From Oscillatoria nigro-viridis PCC 7112 (GTDB lineage Bacteria; Cyanobacteriota; Cyanobacteriia; Cyanobacteriales; Microcoleaceae), in assembly GCF_000317475.1 (NCBI RefSeq), contig NC_019729.1, positions 6,731,445-6,795,444 of the forward strand: a stretch of DNA of 64,000 bases, written 5' to 3'. How positions within the stretch are numbered: position 1 is the stretch's first letter; each line of letters opens with the position of its first letter. The notes under the pieces are model-generated. The model had not been told where the DNA came from. It did no database searches and was given only the letters and a program-made list of their open reading frames with translations. Position numbers and translations under genes: made by a program. Below are positions 7,223-15,561 of this stretch, in pieces.

Positions 7223-9163
7223 TTAGGGATAATTCGTCAGAATCAAAAACTCGGATGCTGGAATCGGTTGAATTTCGACATAAGCAATGTCATCTTGTCG
7301 CTGCACTGCCACCGTCGAGCCCACATGATGAGCACCCCTGTAACCCGGATTCCCTACTTGGGCCGTATTCAGAATTACCGTCATTGAACTTCCAACTGGG
7401 TTGAGATTGGCATCCACTAGCACTCTCGCTCCCCGATCGTCCGTTCCATGACTGTTTAGCACGCAAACCGCCTCTTCATCATCTAAAACCCGCGACCAAC
7501 CAATAATTTCTCCACTCAGTCCGCGATCGCCAAAGGGCAAATTCAAGAAGGGAATCGCGGTTGGTCGCAAATACTGCCGTCCTAACCGCAGCACAGGGAA
7601 CTTTTTGCGGAGTGCCGCCATTGCCGCAAGCCGAACATATACAGGGTGATTCGGATCGAAACAGTGAGCACCGGCTGTCCCAAACGGCCCAAAGCCGGGT
7701 AAGTTTTCATCGATGGCTTGTAGTCCTGCTACTCCCGATTGCCGGGGATGCGAGGGGCCAAACATGGCTTCCCGCAAATAGCGATCGGAGCCCTTCCAGT
7801 CGGGCAACCACTTGCGTTCAGAGGGTTCTGGCCCCGCCAATGCCTGCTCGGTTCCCGCGTAAATGCAAGGAATCCCCAACGTGAACAGTTGCAATGCCAC
7901 TCCCGCAATCACCTGATGATCCGATGCAGCTTCGCTGGAAAAGCGGATTTTTTCACCAAATACATGATCGTGATCGTCCAAAATTGAAACATGACGCCGC
8001 CCGAGATTCCGGTGCGACCCCATTACAGCGTTCCCTGGATCAAACCCATTAAAGTAGGCTCTTGGGTCCATCAGCCCTTTGGCAACCTGGTTAAGATTTC
8101 CCCGCATCTCGCCGATATCCAACGCAGCATTTAAGTTTTGCCCCACCACATCCAGATAACGGTCTTCGTTGTAATCTCCGCCTGCTATTTCTCCTACCAA
8201 AAAGAAGTCACTCTTACCCAGATTGGCCGCAAACTCCTTAATCGCCCCGCAGAAATTTCGGGCTTGATCGTAGGTAACGTGCTTGAGGGTATCAATCCGA
8301 AAGCCATCGCAGTCTGTCAGGGCAATCCAGTATTTATAACAGCGGGCTAAGTTATCTAAGAGGTGGGGATAGTCCAACTGGAAATCTCGCAGTGTAATGA
8401 AATCCGATCGCCGGAATTCGGCATTGGGATCGTCGAGTTCCCCCCGCCCTAAATCGCCCTTTCCGGCACGAGTATAGCAATCTGGTTCCTGGAGTTCGAT
8501 CGGCCAGACTCCTTCGGGGTCCGTTTGAGGTTGCCCCGCAATGGGTTGTCCGCGATCGCCCAGCCACGAGCCAAACTGATACCAACCAGACGTATAGGGT
8601 GGTTCCCATTCTCCCCCAGGGGTACCAGGGGCATAGATCCAGTTACACCCTGAATGGTTAAAAATGATATCAAGGATAATGCGTAGCCCCTTGGAGTGCG
8701 CTTTATTGACCAGACTGACCAAATCTTGGCGAGTCCCAAAGCGAGGATCGACCTCTAGAAAATCTTGAATGCCGTAACCGTGATAGGTATCCAAGTGACC
8801 CCGTTGCTGAAAGATTGGCCCTACCCAGATCGTCGTCACGCCTAGTTGGTTGAGATAATCCAGCTTTGACTCTAATCCTTTGAGCGTCCCGCCCTGCCAG
8901 CGATCGCCTCCCGACTCTGCCCATTTGTCAAATCGCCAAGACTGTCCATTGGGCAGATTAGGTCGGGCTTGATTGAGTTGCTGTCGATTCAGTAGAGGGC
9001 GTTTGTCCTCCTGACCATCGCTAAAGCGATCGGGTAAGAGAAAGTAAAGTACCTCATTTCTCCAATCGGCAGAGGATGGAAAGTAACTCTCACGTCGGGG
9101 TAAAGAAAAGTCTTTTAGACTATCCGGGCGCTTCTTGGTTAGATTCCGATCGGTAAATGTCAT
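7223..9163 (-). CDS. GH13 alpha-amylase-family glycoside hydrolase
   Basis: 646 residues. The four conserved GH13 regions are visible: LDIIFNH (about 164-170), GFRIDTLKH with nucleophile Asp291, LVGEIAGG with acid/base Glu325, and ILDDHD with Asp399. The C-terminal about 130 residues form the usual beta domain. No signal peptide is seen, suggesting action on intracellular alpha-glucans, or export by another route. The family hydrolyses or rearranges alpha-1,4-glucosidic bonds; the exact specificity cannot be read. The 3' 800 bp are duplicated at 1408-2229, which could allow recombination that deletes 5.8 kb. It stands alone between orphan genes. Confidence 0.9.
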   Translation of the reverse strand: MTFTDRNLTKKRPDSLKDFSLPRRESYFPSSADWRNEVLYFLLPDRFSDGQEDKRPLLNRQQLNQARPNLPNGQSWRFDKWAESGGDRWQGGTLKGLESKLDYLNQLGVTTIWVGPIFQQRGHLDTYHGYGIQDFLEVDPRFGTRQDLVSLVNKAHSKGLRIILDIIFNHSGCNWIYAPGTPGGEWEPPYTSGWYQFGSWLGDRGQPIAGQPQTDPEGVWPIELQEPDCYTRAGKGDLGRGELDDPNAEFRRSDFITLRDFQLDYPHLLDNLARCYKYWIALTDCDGFRIDTLKHVTYDQARNFCGAIKEFAANLGKSDFFLVGEIAGGDYNEDRYLDVVGQNLNAALDIGEMRGNLNQVAKGLMDPRAYFNGFDPGNAVMGSHRNLGRRHVSILDDHDHVFGEKIRFSSEAASDHQVIAGVALQLFTLGIPCIYAGTEQALAGPEPSERKWLPDWKGSDRYLREAMFGPSHPRQSGVAGLQAIDENLPGFGPFGTAGAHCFDPNHPVYVRLAAMAALRKKFPVLRLGRQYLRPTAIPFLNLPFGDRGLSGEIIGWSRVLDDEEAVCVLNSHGTDDRGARVLVDANLNPVGSSMTVILNTAQVGNPGYRGAHHVGSTVAVQRQDDIAYVEIQPIPASEFLILTNYP

Positions 9164-9415
9164 AAAGTTATCTCAGATTGGTGAATAGTTTTGCTCGGTC
9201 TTCTGAAGTTATGTTTTTTTGTTAATGTGAGGAAATCGGCGATCGCACTCTGTCAAGAATGGACTGGACTCAGGCGAGCGCCCGATCTTGTGTGGACTGA
9301 GTTAAACTTCTATGAAACCCAGATTTTTTGTTGTGGCGATCGGTTTGGGATGATGGGTTTCGTGCCCTCAACCGATCTTGCTAGAAGATGGCGATCGCAC
9401 TTACTGAGCAGCAGA

Positions 9416-9865
9416 CTAATTGTCCCCGCAATGCTGCCGCACAAGTCGATCGATCGCCTGTGCAATAGTTAGGAATCTCGATCGAGGAGTTTCGGGTTGA
9501 TTATGGAGTGTTGTCAGAATATTATCAATACTTTGACCTGTTGGCAATACCAATGTTGATGATTTCTCCCCCAGGCGAATAGTGAGCCGGTGGGGGTTGA
9601 GGGTAGGTTCAGATGGGATCTCAGAGGGTAGGTCGGCAAAATTCCGATCGGACAGAATGTTGGCAAGCATTACTAAATCCTGTCGCTCTAATTGACATAT
9701 TTGATGGGGAGATGACACTGTATCGTTGATAAAACGACTAGCCTGACAAGTCCCATTAGGGAGAATTGTCCAAGTTATGCCAGAAATCCCCACAAAGCCC
9801 ATCTGTCCATACTTACTAGACGTAGCCTTCGATCTAATTCTCAGCAAAATAAACTTGGGAAACAA
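9416..9865 (-). CDS. hypothetical protein, probably truncated at its 5' end
   Basis: 149 residues in frame. The first about 20 (MFPKFILL...) are encoded by LuxR-relic DNA (9848-9925 repeat), so the natural N-terminus appears lost. An internal ATG at 9802 would give 128 residues. The rest looks like a genuine domain: GFVGISGITWTILPNG, then RFINDTV, LTIRLGEKSSTLVLPTGQS, a pattern seen in small exported cyanobacterial proteins. No signal peptide remains. Likely a broken gene fused to repeat DNA; function unknown. Confidence 0.5.
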   Translation of the reverse strand: MFPKFILLRIRSKATSSKYGQMGFVGISGITWTILPNGTCQASRFINDTVSSPHQICQLERQDLVMLANILSDRNFADLPSEIPSEPTLNPHRLTIRLGEKSSTLVLPTGQSIDNILTTLHNQPETPRSRFLTIAQAIDRLVRQHCGDN

Positions 9866-9925
9866 TACGACGATCCGCGTATAGGATTGTGACGAAATTG
9901 CAACAAACTATCGTTTAAGTAGCCC
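9848..9925 (-). repeat. LuxR 3'-end relic, copy 2 (short)
   Basis: aaataaacttgggaaacaat and the following bases match 5215-5290 and 11826-11895. Only the region just past the regulator's stop remains. It runs straight into the 9929-10004 dispersed repeat. Confidence 0.7.
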
Positions 9926-9928
9926 TCT

Positions 9929-10004
9929 GGCAAAGTTAAATCCGGTCAGTGGAATTTCAACTCCAGTTGCATCCTGTCGATCGCTCTTTTCGCATATTCA
10001 AGAT
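9929..10004. repeat. dispersed repeat, copy 2 (first copy 1288-1356)
   Basis: Same ggcaaagtta...tcgctcttttcgc...attcaagat pattern as at 1288-1356, with scattered substitutions. It abuts the short LuxR relic. Confidence 0.7.
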
Positions 10005-10147
10005 GTGCGATCGCAGCTTGCCATCAAAACAGCGATCGCATGACCTTCCACTCTAGAGTGAACCTTCAAGCAAACTAACACTTTGTATTAATTCCATATC
10101 GTGTCGATTACATGACAACGAGTTTCTGGAGCAACTGCTCTTAAGGT

Positions 10148-11740
10148 TCATGCACGATCGATGCCAACTACATAAAGATTTTCAGGATCGTACTGGAATC
10201 CCAATGGAACCTCTAGGGGTTGACTAACACTAAACGGTGCGACCCCTGCTCTCCGAAAAGTCACATGGGTTGTGACTTCTTTATAGCCAATATAGCCATA
10301 TCCGTTAGTTGTCCGCGGATAAGCACTGAGCCGTATTTGATAAGCACAGGTGACAGGCGGAAATTTCGTTGGGCTAACCGGACAATCAATCCATTGGTCA
10401 GCCACGCCCTGCCAGTTTCCACCTGGATAGGAACCCATACCAGACGGCAATAGGTTAATTGGCGGAGTCCCTGGCCCTCCATAGTATGCCTGTAGTCTAA
10501 AGAAAAGGAGATTCCCCTCCGGATCGTAGGCACGGAAGCGCACACGTACAGGATCTGGTGTTTCTGTAATGTCGATGATGGAACAGGGCGCAACTGAAGC
10601 CACTTTATAGGTGATGCCATAGATCTGCAACTCCGGCATGGCGTTATCAATGTAGAGTTGCAGTGTTTGCGGTGGTGAAATGATGACAGCACCTACAGCA
10701 TTTTGAAATTCCACCTGGAACTCATGCACCCCAGTGGGTAGTGGTGCATCGCCCGAGCCACCTGCCGAGTTCAATTGGAATAGCAGATCCTTCGTAGAAT
10801 AGTCCAACGATGGATTCTGCAATCCATAGCAATCATTGCTATCGGGACCAAAAAAATCCAGCACGTAAGTGCTGCCAGTCCACCGATAGTTTGCCCATGT
10901 CCGGCGTAGCGGTACAAAACTGCCACTACTGCCAAATCGATGGAGAATGCGATATTTCCTGGCCCCAGCCCCCCACAAAGCTAGTATGTTGGGACGATTA
11001 TAGATAAAGTTGAGCGTTCCGCCAAAAGCTGCGTTCGTTACCGTCGGCACATAGGGGGCTGTCGTGGTGGCTCGTCCGCCACTGATAGTGGTAGCGGGAA
11101 TCAGACCCACGCCACCGATGACAGGTCCAGCCATCCCCGGCGGATAGATCGCATCTGGACCCGTAGCTAAATAGATCTGGTGCAGGGATGCAAAGTTGGT
11201 AAAGAACGCTGGTGGAAAATCGGTCACAAACGAAGGCGACGTTGAGGCGACCCTTAGCCCAAAACGCACGTAGGGTAGCGTCATACCTCCCAATCCAGCG
11301 ATCCCAATTTCCGATAACGCAATCCGCATCTCCCAAATTCGGTGAGGGGTCGCCGAATTCGGAGAGGGTCCAAATCCTTGCCGAACTACAGACGAGGTGG
11401 GCGTACCGAGAATGCCTGTCCACCTTCCTGGTCCCAGATAGTACTGTCTTGCTATTTTGATGGGTAGGGACGGATAAATCCCATAATTCACATCAAAATT
11501 TGGTGTAATGCTGGTGCTCCGGTCAACATCGAAGCTTAACCAGAAATAGTCATCTACCCCGGGTGAATTACCAGTGTCACCGATCAGGTCTAGAGCCAGA
11601 TAAAGAAATGTAGCATCATTCTTGAGCAGAATTACCCCATTGGGCATTGGCATGACACCAGCGTCTGTCCATTCTCCTGGAGAGAAACTGCCAGATAGCG
11701 AGATCGGTGTTGTGGCCCAATGACTAGTTACAGTTGTCAT
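10148..11740 (-). CDS. large orphan protein with N-terminal CBM9/DOMON-like region
   Basis: 530 residues with a good AGAAGGAG before the ATG. The first about 150 residues (FSPGEWTDAG, LLKNDATFLYLALDLIGDTG, DDYFWLSFDVDRS) resemble the beta-sandwich of CBM9/DOMON-type carbohydrate or ligand binding domains. The rest is Gly/Pro/Tyr-rich with beta character and repeated PP and YPG turns; I recognise no catalytic motif. It has no signal peptide or membrane helix. It lies 71 bp downstream of a LuxR relic on the same strand, as the small caspase-linked gene does at 4874-5095. Sugar binding is only a guess. Confidence 0.7.
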   Translation of the reverse strand: MTTVTSHWATTPISLSGSFSPGEWTDAGVMPMPNGVILLKNDATFLYLALDLIGDTGNSPGVDDYFWLSFDVDRSTSITPNFDVNYGIYPSLPIKIARQYYLGPGRWTGILGTPTSSVVRQGFGPSPNSATPHRIWEMRIALSEIGIAGLGGMTLPYVRFGLRVASTSPSFVTDFPPAFFTNFASLHQIYLATGPDAIYPPGMAGPVIGGVGLIPATTISGGRATTTAPYVPTVTNAAFGGTLNFIYNRPNILALWGAGARKYRILHRFGSSGSFVPLRRTWANYRWTGSTYVLDFFGPDSNDCYGLQNPSLDYSTKDLLFQLNSAGGSGDAPLPTGVHEFQVEFQNAVGAVIISPPQTLQLYIDNAMPELQIYGITYKVASVAPCSIIDITETPDPVRVRFRAYDPEGNLLFFRLQAYYGGPGTPPINLLPSGMGSYPGGNWQGVADQWIDCPVSPTKFPPVTCAYQIRLSAYPRTTNGYGYIGYKEVTTHVTFRRAGVAPFSVSQPLEVPLGFQYDPENLYVVGIDRA

Positions 11741-11811
11741 TTTTACTCCTTCTCAAATATTGTCTTCATTTTGTCCATTCAAAAATGCAGATTTCATTGA
11801 ATAGCCTTTGC

Positions 11812-12010
11812 TCTCATACTCCTCCAAATAAACTTGAGAAACAATACGATGATCTGCGTATAGGATTATGAAGATATTGCAACAAATTACCCTTTGAGTA
11901 GCCCCAACTTTTCTCTTGGCAACCATCACCGCAACCGTTCGAGTTTGTATGGTTTTTTGTAAAGATTCTCCAAATGTTTTCGCACTGTTCCTTCACAGCA
12001 ACCCAGCACT
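11812..12010 (-). pseudogene. LuxR-type regulator, decayed 3' end (copy 3)
   Basis: About 199 bp match 5200-5398. The regulator frame reads EGTVRKHLENLYKKPYKLER and then stops. The matching DNA begins abruptly after the cccagcact at 12010. It precedes the 530-residue orphan gene. Confidence 0.65.
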
Positions 12011-12049
12011 TTATCTATAGCAGTTTTCAATCGGATGAAATACAGCAGA

Positions 12050-12190
12050 TGTCCCGGGATCATCTCAATGAAAGCAGCCCAGCTAGAAATAGGAGTTAGG
12101 AGTCAGGAGTCAGAAGCCAGGAGAAAAGAGTCAGAAGTCAGAAGTCAGGAGCCAGAATCAGTGTTTTTACAAATATGAGATGCTCCCGAT
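12050..12190. repeat. dispersed 140-bp repeat with (a)gtcaga-type core, copy 1
   Basis: Starts with catctcaatgaaagcagccc, passes through degenerate tandem ggagtcagaagtcag units and ends tttttacaaatatgagatgc. The same layout recurs at 35125-35265. Confidence 0.75.
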
Positions 12191-12245
12191 GTCCCTACCG
12201 GACATCTGCTGTATTTCACTCAACTGAGAAATGGTATATGCCGCT

Positions 12246-13292
12246 TCATTTTAACAAAATTAATTCGGCTGCTACCGGCAAATGGTCAGACTCTGTTGCC
12301 TCCAAAACCGAACTCGATTTAGCACCCCAATGCTTTGAATACCAAATATAATCAATCCGGAAAACCGGATAATTTAATCTCCAATTCGACCTTTTTACCA
12401 AGAATTTAAGTTCCCAACCGTGAGGCCAGGTAAAACCCAACCCCCATCCCGATTTTCGGAAAGCATCTTGCATGACTTTCTGCACCTTGTCATAGTCTTG
12501 AGTTTCGTCTGTCATATTAAAATCGCCTGCGACGATTACTGGCAGAGTTTCTCGCTCAACTCGCTGCACTAAGTCTTGAATTTCAGGCGATCGTTTGTCA
12601 TATTTGTAAACTGGAACTTTGAGAAAAGGCAATTTTTTAGATATCTTCAACCACGGCCCGGTAGCTTGCATATTATAAATCACTACTTCTTGTTCGTTAA
12701 ATTTAATAATTGCCCGCTGCTGCGTTTCAGGATGGTCTGCTAAGTGCAGTATTTCGCTAGATACAATTGGATATTTACTGACAATTCCTACAGGGGGAGT
12801 GCCAATTTGATAGGGGTAGTCTGCTTTCAACCAGGTAAAAACTCTTTGGGTATGTTTCTTAACGATTTCTTGTAAAAATATAATATCTGGTTTTTGCTGG
12901 TCAATCAGTTTAAATAAAGTAGGTGACTGAGTTTTATACCAACTGAGGTTATGAGATAAAACTTTGATGCTGGGCTGCGAATTTGTGATGTTTATTGGTT
13001 TTGGGCTAAAGTATTTGACGTGCAGCCAACTTATTAGGATAATGCAGGCGATCGCAGAAATAATAGTGAACCATCTTTTTTTGATAATTAACAATCCGAT
13101 GATGGGAAGCAGGAAAGTAGGGAAGAAAATTAAGGGGATAAAAGTGCTAATTAAGGCAATAATCCCTATTCTATCCCAAAAGATTAGTTTGAGAAGGAAA
13201 TAGCAAATAATAAATGCTGAGTAACTGTAAGCAAGAAATTTTGCAGCTTGCTTTAAGCATCTCTTGATTATATCTTTTGGGATGTGCTTCAT
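12246..13292 (-). CDS. membrane-anchored endonuclease/exonuclease/phosphatase (EEP) protein
   Basis: 348 residues. The N-terminal about 95 hold three hydrophobic helices (ending ISWLHVKYF). The rest is an EEP domain: KVLSHNLSW, DIIFLQEI (metal Glu), VAGDFNMTDE, FRIDYIWYS and ESDHLPVAAEL with the catalytic Asp-His. Members cleave phosphodiesters in DNA, RNA, lipids or phosphoinositides; the membrane anchor suggests action at the cell membrane, or a lipid or periplasmic substrate. It starts 10 bp after dnd-associated protein 4 and is last in the minus-strand run from 19.4 kb, so it may be co-transcribed. Whether it belongs functionally to that group is open. Confidence 0.85.
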   Translation of the reverse strand: MKHIPKDIIKRCLKQAAKFLAYSYSAFIICYFLLKLIFWDRIGIIALISTFIPLIFFPTFLLPIIGLLIIKKRWFTIISAIACIILISWLHVKYFSPKPINITNSQPSIKVLSHNLSWYKTQSPTLFKLIDQQKPDIIFLQEIVKKHTQRVFTWLKADYPYQIGTPPVGIVSKYPIVSSEILHLADHPETQQRAIIKFNEQEVVIYNMQATGPWLKISKKLPFLKVPVYKYDKRSPEIQDLVQRVERETLPVIVAGDFNMTDETQDYDKVQKVMQDAFRKSGWGLGFTWPHGWELKFLVKRSNWRLNYPVFRIDYIWYSKHWGAKSSSVLEATESDHLPVAAELILLK

Positions 13293-13302
13293 TGAAAACC
13301 TA

Positions 13303-13773
13303 TTAAAATAAAAACTTGCTTAAATCGAATTCTTCATTTGACCGATGCTGGTTGTCTCTTTCAGAAATCAAAACCAACAAAAGGCGATCGGTATAATCCG
13401 CCGCCCCCCGCAACTCTTCTCGCAAAATTTCCAGTCCGCCGTTAGCATATTCTTCAAAAATGTGCAAGCGTTCTGCTTCCAATTTTTCGTCTAGATGGGA
13501 GAGAATTTGAGGATTTTTAGTTTCGGCGATCGCAATTAATTTAATTGCCATATCGTAACCCCTCGATATAAAAATATCAACATCTATCGCACCCGGTTCT
13601 CGTTTAGAAATTTCCCCCAAAGGCGATCGTTTTTTTCGCTGTTTTCCCAAGGATGCGGCGAAAGCGATGACATCGGCGTAAGTCTGAAATGGCGCGGAGT
13701 TGTTATCCGATAAAGTTAATGATTTGACTAACTCCGCTTTATCTTTAGCAATTCTAATTTTGTTAGCAGCCAT
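13303..13773 (-). CDS. DNA phosphorothioation-associated protein 4 (dnd_assoc_4-like)
   Basis: 156 residues. KDKAELVKSLTLSD, APFQTYADVIAFAASLG, PLGEISKREPGAI, FISRGYD and a final EEYANGGLEILREELRG match the small family found beside dnd genes. I see no catalytic motif; its role is not known to me. It sits 92 bp downstream of the MazG-like gene and 10 bp before the EEP gene, within the minus-strand run that includes DndD. This is one of the clearest markers that the run is a dnd-type locus. Confidence 0.75.
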   Translation of the reverse strand: MAANKIRIAKDKAELVKSLTLSDNNSAPFQTYADVIAFAASLGKQRKKRSPLGEISKREPGAIDVDIFISRGYDMAIKLIAIAETKNPQILSHLDEKLEAERLHIFEEYANGGLEILREELRGAADYTDRLLLVLISERDNQHRSNEEFDLSKFLF

Positions 13774-13865
13774 TGGGATTAATATGTAATTTTTAACTGA
13801 GTAATTTGATTGATAGAGTAACCGCAGATTAGAGGCAGATAAACACAGATTAACGCAGATAATTT

Positions 13866-14186
13866 TCAGAATGTCCGCAACAACATAATTTTTTGTGCAA
13901 AACCTCCTCTTGCTTCCCGCCTCTTCATTTGTTCCGCCAAAAGTCGATCGCCGGAAATGCCAAAACTCGCCATCACCGCATCTATTACCTCATACAAATC
14001 CGCCAATTCCGCCACCAAATCTTCGTCGTGGGCCTGCGCCGCTTCCCCCGCTTCTTCAATCAATTTCTGCAGCAAAGCTTGACGGTATTCTGCCTCCGAC
14101 AAAATTACAAACTCGCATTCATTCCCGCTTTTGCAAATAATTTCAGGAATGCGATCGCGCACCAACTTATGATACTCTTTTTCCAC
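13866..14186 (-). CDS. MazG-like / phosphoribosyl-ATP pyrophosphohydrolase-like protein
   Basis: 106 residues from a GTG start at 14186. YHKLVRDRIPEII opens the chain; KLIEEAGEAAQAHDEDLVAELADLYEVIDAV has the ExxE(x)n and ExxD pattern of all-alpha NTP pyrophosphatases that bind Mg with four acidic residues. This small stand-alone type removes pyrophosphate from nucleotides; it is common in defence or mobile regions. It lies 12 bp after the second Uma2 gene in the dnd-type run. Confidence 0.75.
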   Translation of the reverse strand: MEKEYHKLVRDRIPEIICKSGNECEFVILSEAEYRQALLQKLIEEAGEAAQAHDEDLVAELADLYEVIDAVMASFGISGDRLLAEQMKRREARGGFAQKIMLLRTF

Positions 14187-14198
14187 GTCAAACCCCCT

Positions 14199-14855
14199 TC
14201 AACCTTGAGTAAAAGTTTGAATCAACCAGCGATTTATTTCCCCATCATCTTCTGTTTGACTCCGGTTCAAAGCTTCCTCCACTAACCGGATTTCCAGCCC
14301 CGGCAAAACCCGCGACTCTTGAATTCTCCCGCTACTTCCCTCACTAATCGCAAACGCAAAAACCTCCCGCGTGTTTGCACGTTCAACCCAATATTCACTA
14401 ATTCCTGCATTTTCGTAAAGCAACCGCTTACTGCCTAAATCATCGTTAAAAGAAGATGCACCAATTTCTATTACCAAATTAGGCGGATCGTATTCAGTCA
14501 AATCAACAGTTGAATTGCTGTCATCAGGAGGCACTCTCAAAGCTGAACCAATGTAGTAAGCTAAATCCGGCTGAAACTCCCCAATACCTGCTTTGCGAAA
14601 ACTGGTGTTAGTAAACTGAACTACTCGGATATTTCTCAATGTTGCAAACAGAATAACTACACAGGCCATAATTGAATTTTGACGCCCGTGCAATGGCCCT
14701 ACTGGTGACATTTCTACCCTCATATGTTCTTGATAGTAATAAAACTTGCCCTTTTCCCATGCTGAGGACTCAGCAAAATTTAGAAACTCTTCCCACGTCG
14801 CCTTCACCCAAATATCCGTTTCCAAAACCTGCGTAATTGCCGAATTAGAAGTCAT
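14199..14855 (-). CDS. Uma2-family putative endonuclease (tandem copy B)
   Basis: 218 residues, about 85-90% identical by eye to the next gene upstream (14905-15561). Uma2 (DUF820) signatures: WEEFLNFAES, an FQPDLAYYIG strand, PPNLVIEIGASSFNDDLGSKRLLYENAG with the D...(E)xG/K-type PD-(D/E)XK site, and GISEYWVERANTREVF. Nuclease activity is inferred from the fold. It arose by tandem duplication; its 5' flank carries a 35-bp copy of the dndD 3' end. Confidence 0.85.
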   Translation of the reverse strand: MTSNSAITQVLETDIWVKATWEEFLNFAESSAWEKGKFYYYQEHMRVEMSPVGPLHGRQNSIMACVVILFATLRNIRVVQFTNTSFRKAGIGEFQPDLAYYIGSALRVPPDDSNSTVDLTEYDPPNLVIEIGASSFNDDLGSKRLLYENAGISEYWVERANTREVFAFAISEGSSGRIQESRVLPGLEIRLVEEALNRSQTEDDGEINRWLIQTFTQG

Positions 14856-14890
14856 AATCCACCTCTACAATTTCCGTATATTCAAATTCC
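14856..14890 (-). repeat. scar: duplicated 3' end of dndD between the Uma2 genes
   Basis: The bases tccacctctacaatttccgt and on to ttcaaattc are the same as the last codons of dndD at 15562-15595. The seam ccacgtcaaac then matches the start region of the MazG-like gene. This dates the duplication unit as 706 bp. Confidence 0.85.
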
Positions 14891-14904
14891 ACGTCAAACT
14901 CCTT

Positions 14905-15561
14905 TCAACCTTGACTAAAAATTTGAATCAACCAGCGATTAATTTCCCCATCATCTTGCGTTTGACTCCGATTCAAAGCTTCCTCAACTAACCGGATTTC
15001 TAGCCCAGGTAAAACCCGCGACTCTTGAATTCTCCCGCTACCTCCGCCATTAATCGCAAACGCAAAAACCTCCTGCGTATTCGCACGATCCACCCAATAT
15101 TCGCTAATTCCTGCGTCTTCGTAAAGCAACCGCTTGCTGCCTAAATCATCATTAAAAGAAGATGCACCAATTTCTATTACCAAATTAGGCGCATCGTATT
15201 GATCCAAATTAACAGGTGAATTGCTGTCTTTAGGAGGCACTCTCAAATCTGAACCGATGTAGTAAGCTAGATCGGGTTGAAACTCGCGGATACCTGCTTT
15301 GCGAAAACTGGTATTTGCAAACTGAACTACTCGGATATTTCTCAACGTCGCAAACAGAATAACCGCATAGGAAACAATCGAATTATCGCTACCGTGCAAT
15401 GGCCCTACTGGTGACATTTCTACCCTCATATGTTCTTGATAGTAATAAAACTTGCCCTTTTCCCATGCTAAATCCTCAGCAAAATTCAGAAACTCTTCCC
15501 ACGTCGCCTTCACCCAAATATCCGTTTCCAAAGCCTGCGTAATTGCCGAATTAGAAGCCAT
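14905..15561 (-). CDS. Uma2-family putative endonuclease (tandem copy A)
   Basis: 218 residues, the same layout as its copy: KATWEEFLNFAEDLAWEKGK, EFQPDLAYYIGSDL, APNLVIEIGASSFNDDLGSK, ISEYWVDRANTQEVF. It overlaps the dndD stop by 11 bp, so translation is probably coupled. A PD-(D/E)XK nuclease role is inferred. Its place between dndD and dnd-associated genes makes it an accessory of this locus; many Uma2 genes are dispersed in cyanobacteria, so linkage could also be chance. Confidence 0.85.
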   Translation of the reverse strand: MASNSAITQALETDIWVKATWEEFLNFAEDLAWEKGKFYYYQEHMRVEMSPVGPLHGSDNSIVSYAVILFATLRNIRVVQFANTSFRKAGIREFQPDLAYYIGSDLRVPPKDSNSPVNLDQYDAPNLVIEIGASSFNDDLGSKRLLYEDAGISEYWVDRANTQEVFAFAINGGGSGRIQESRVLPGLEIRLVEEALNRSQTQDDGEINRWLIQIFSQG

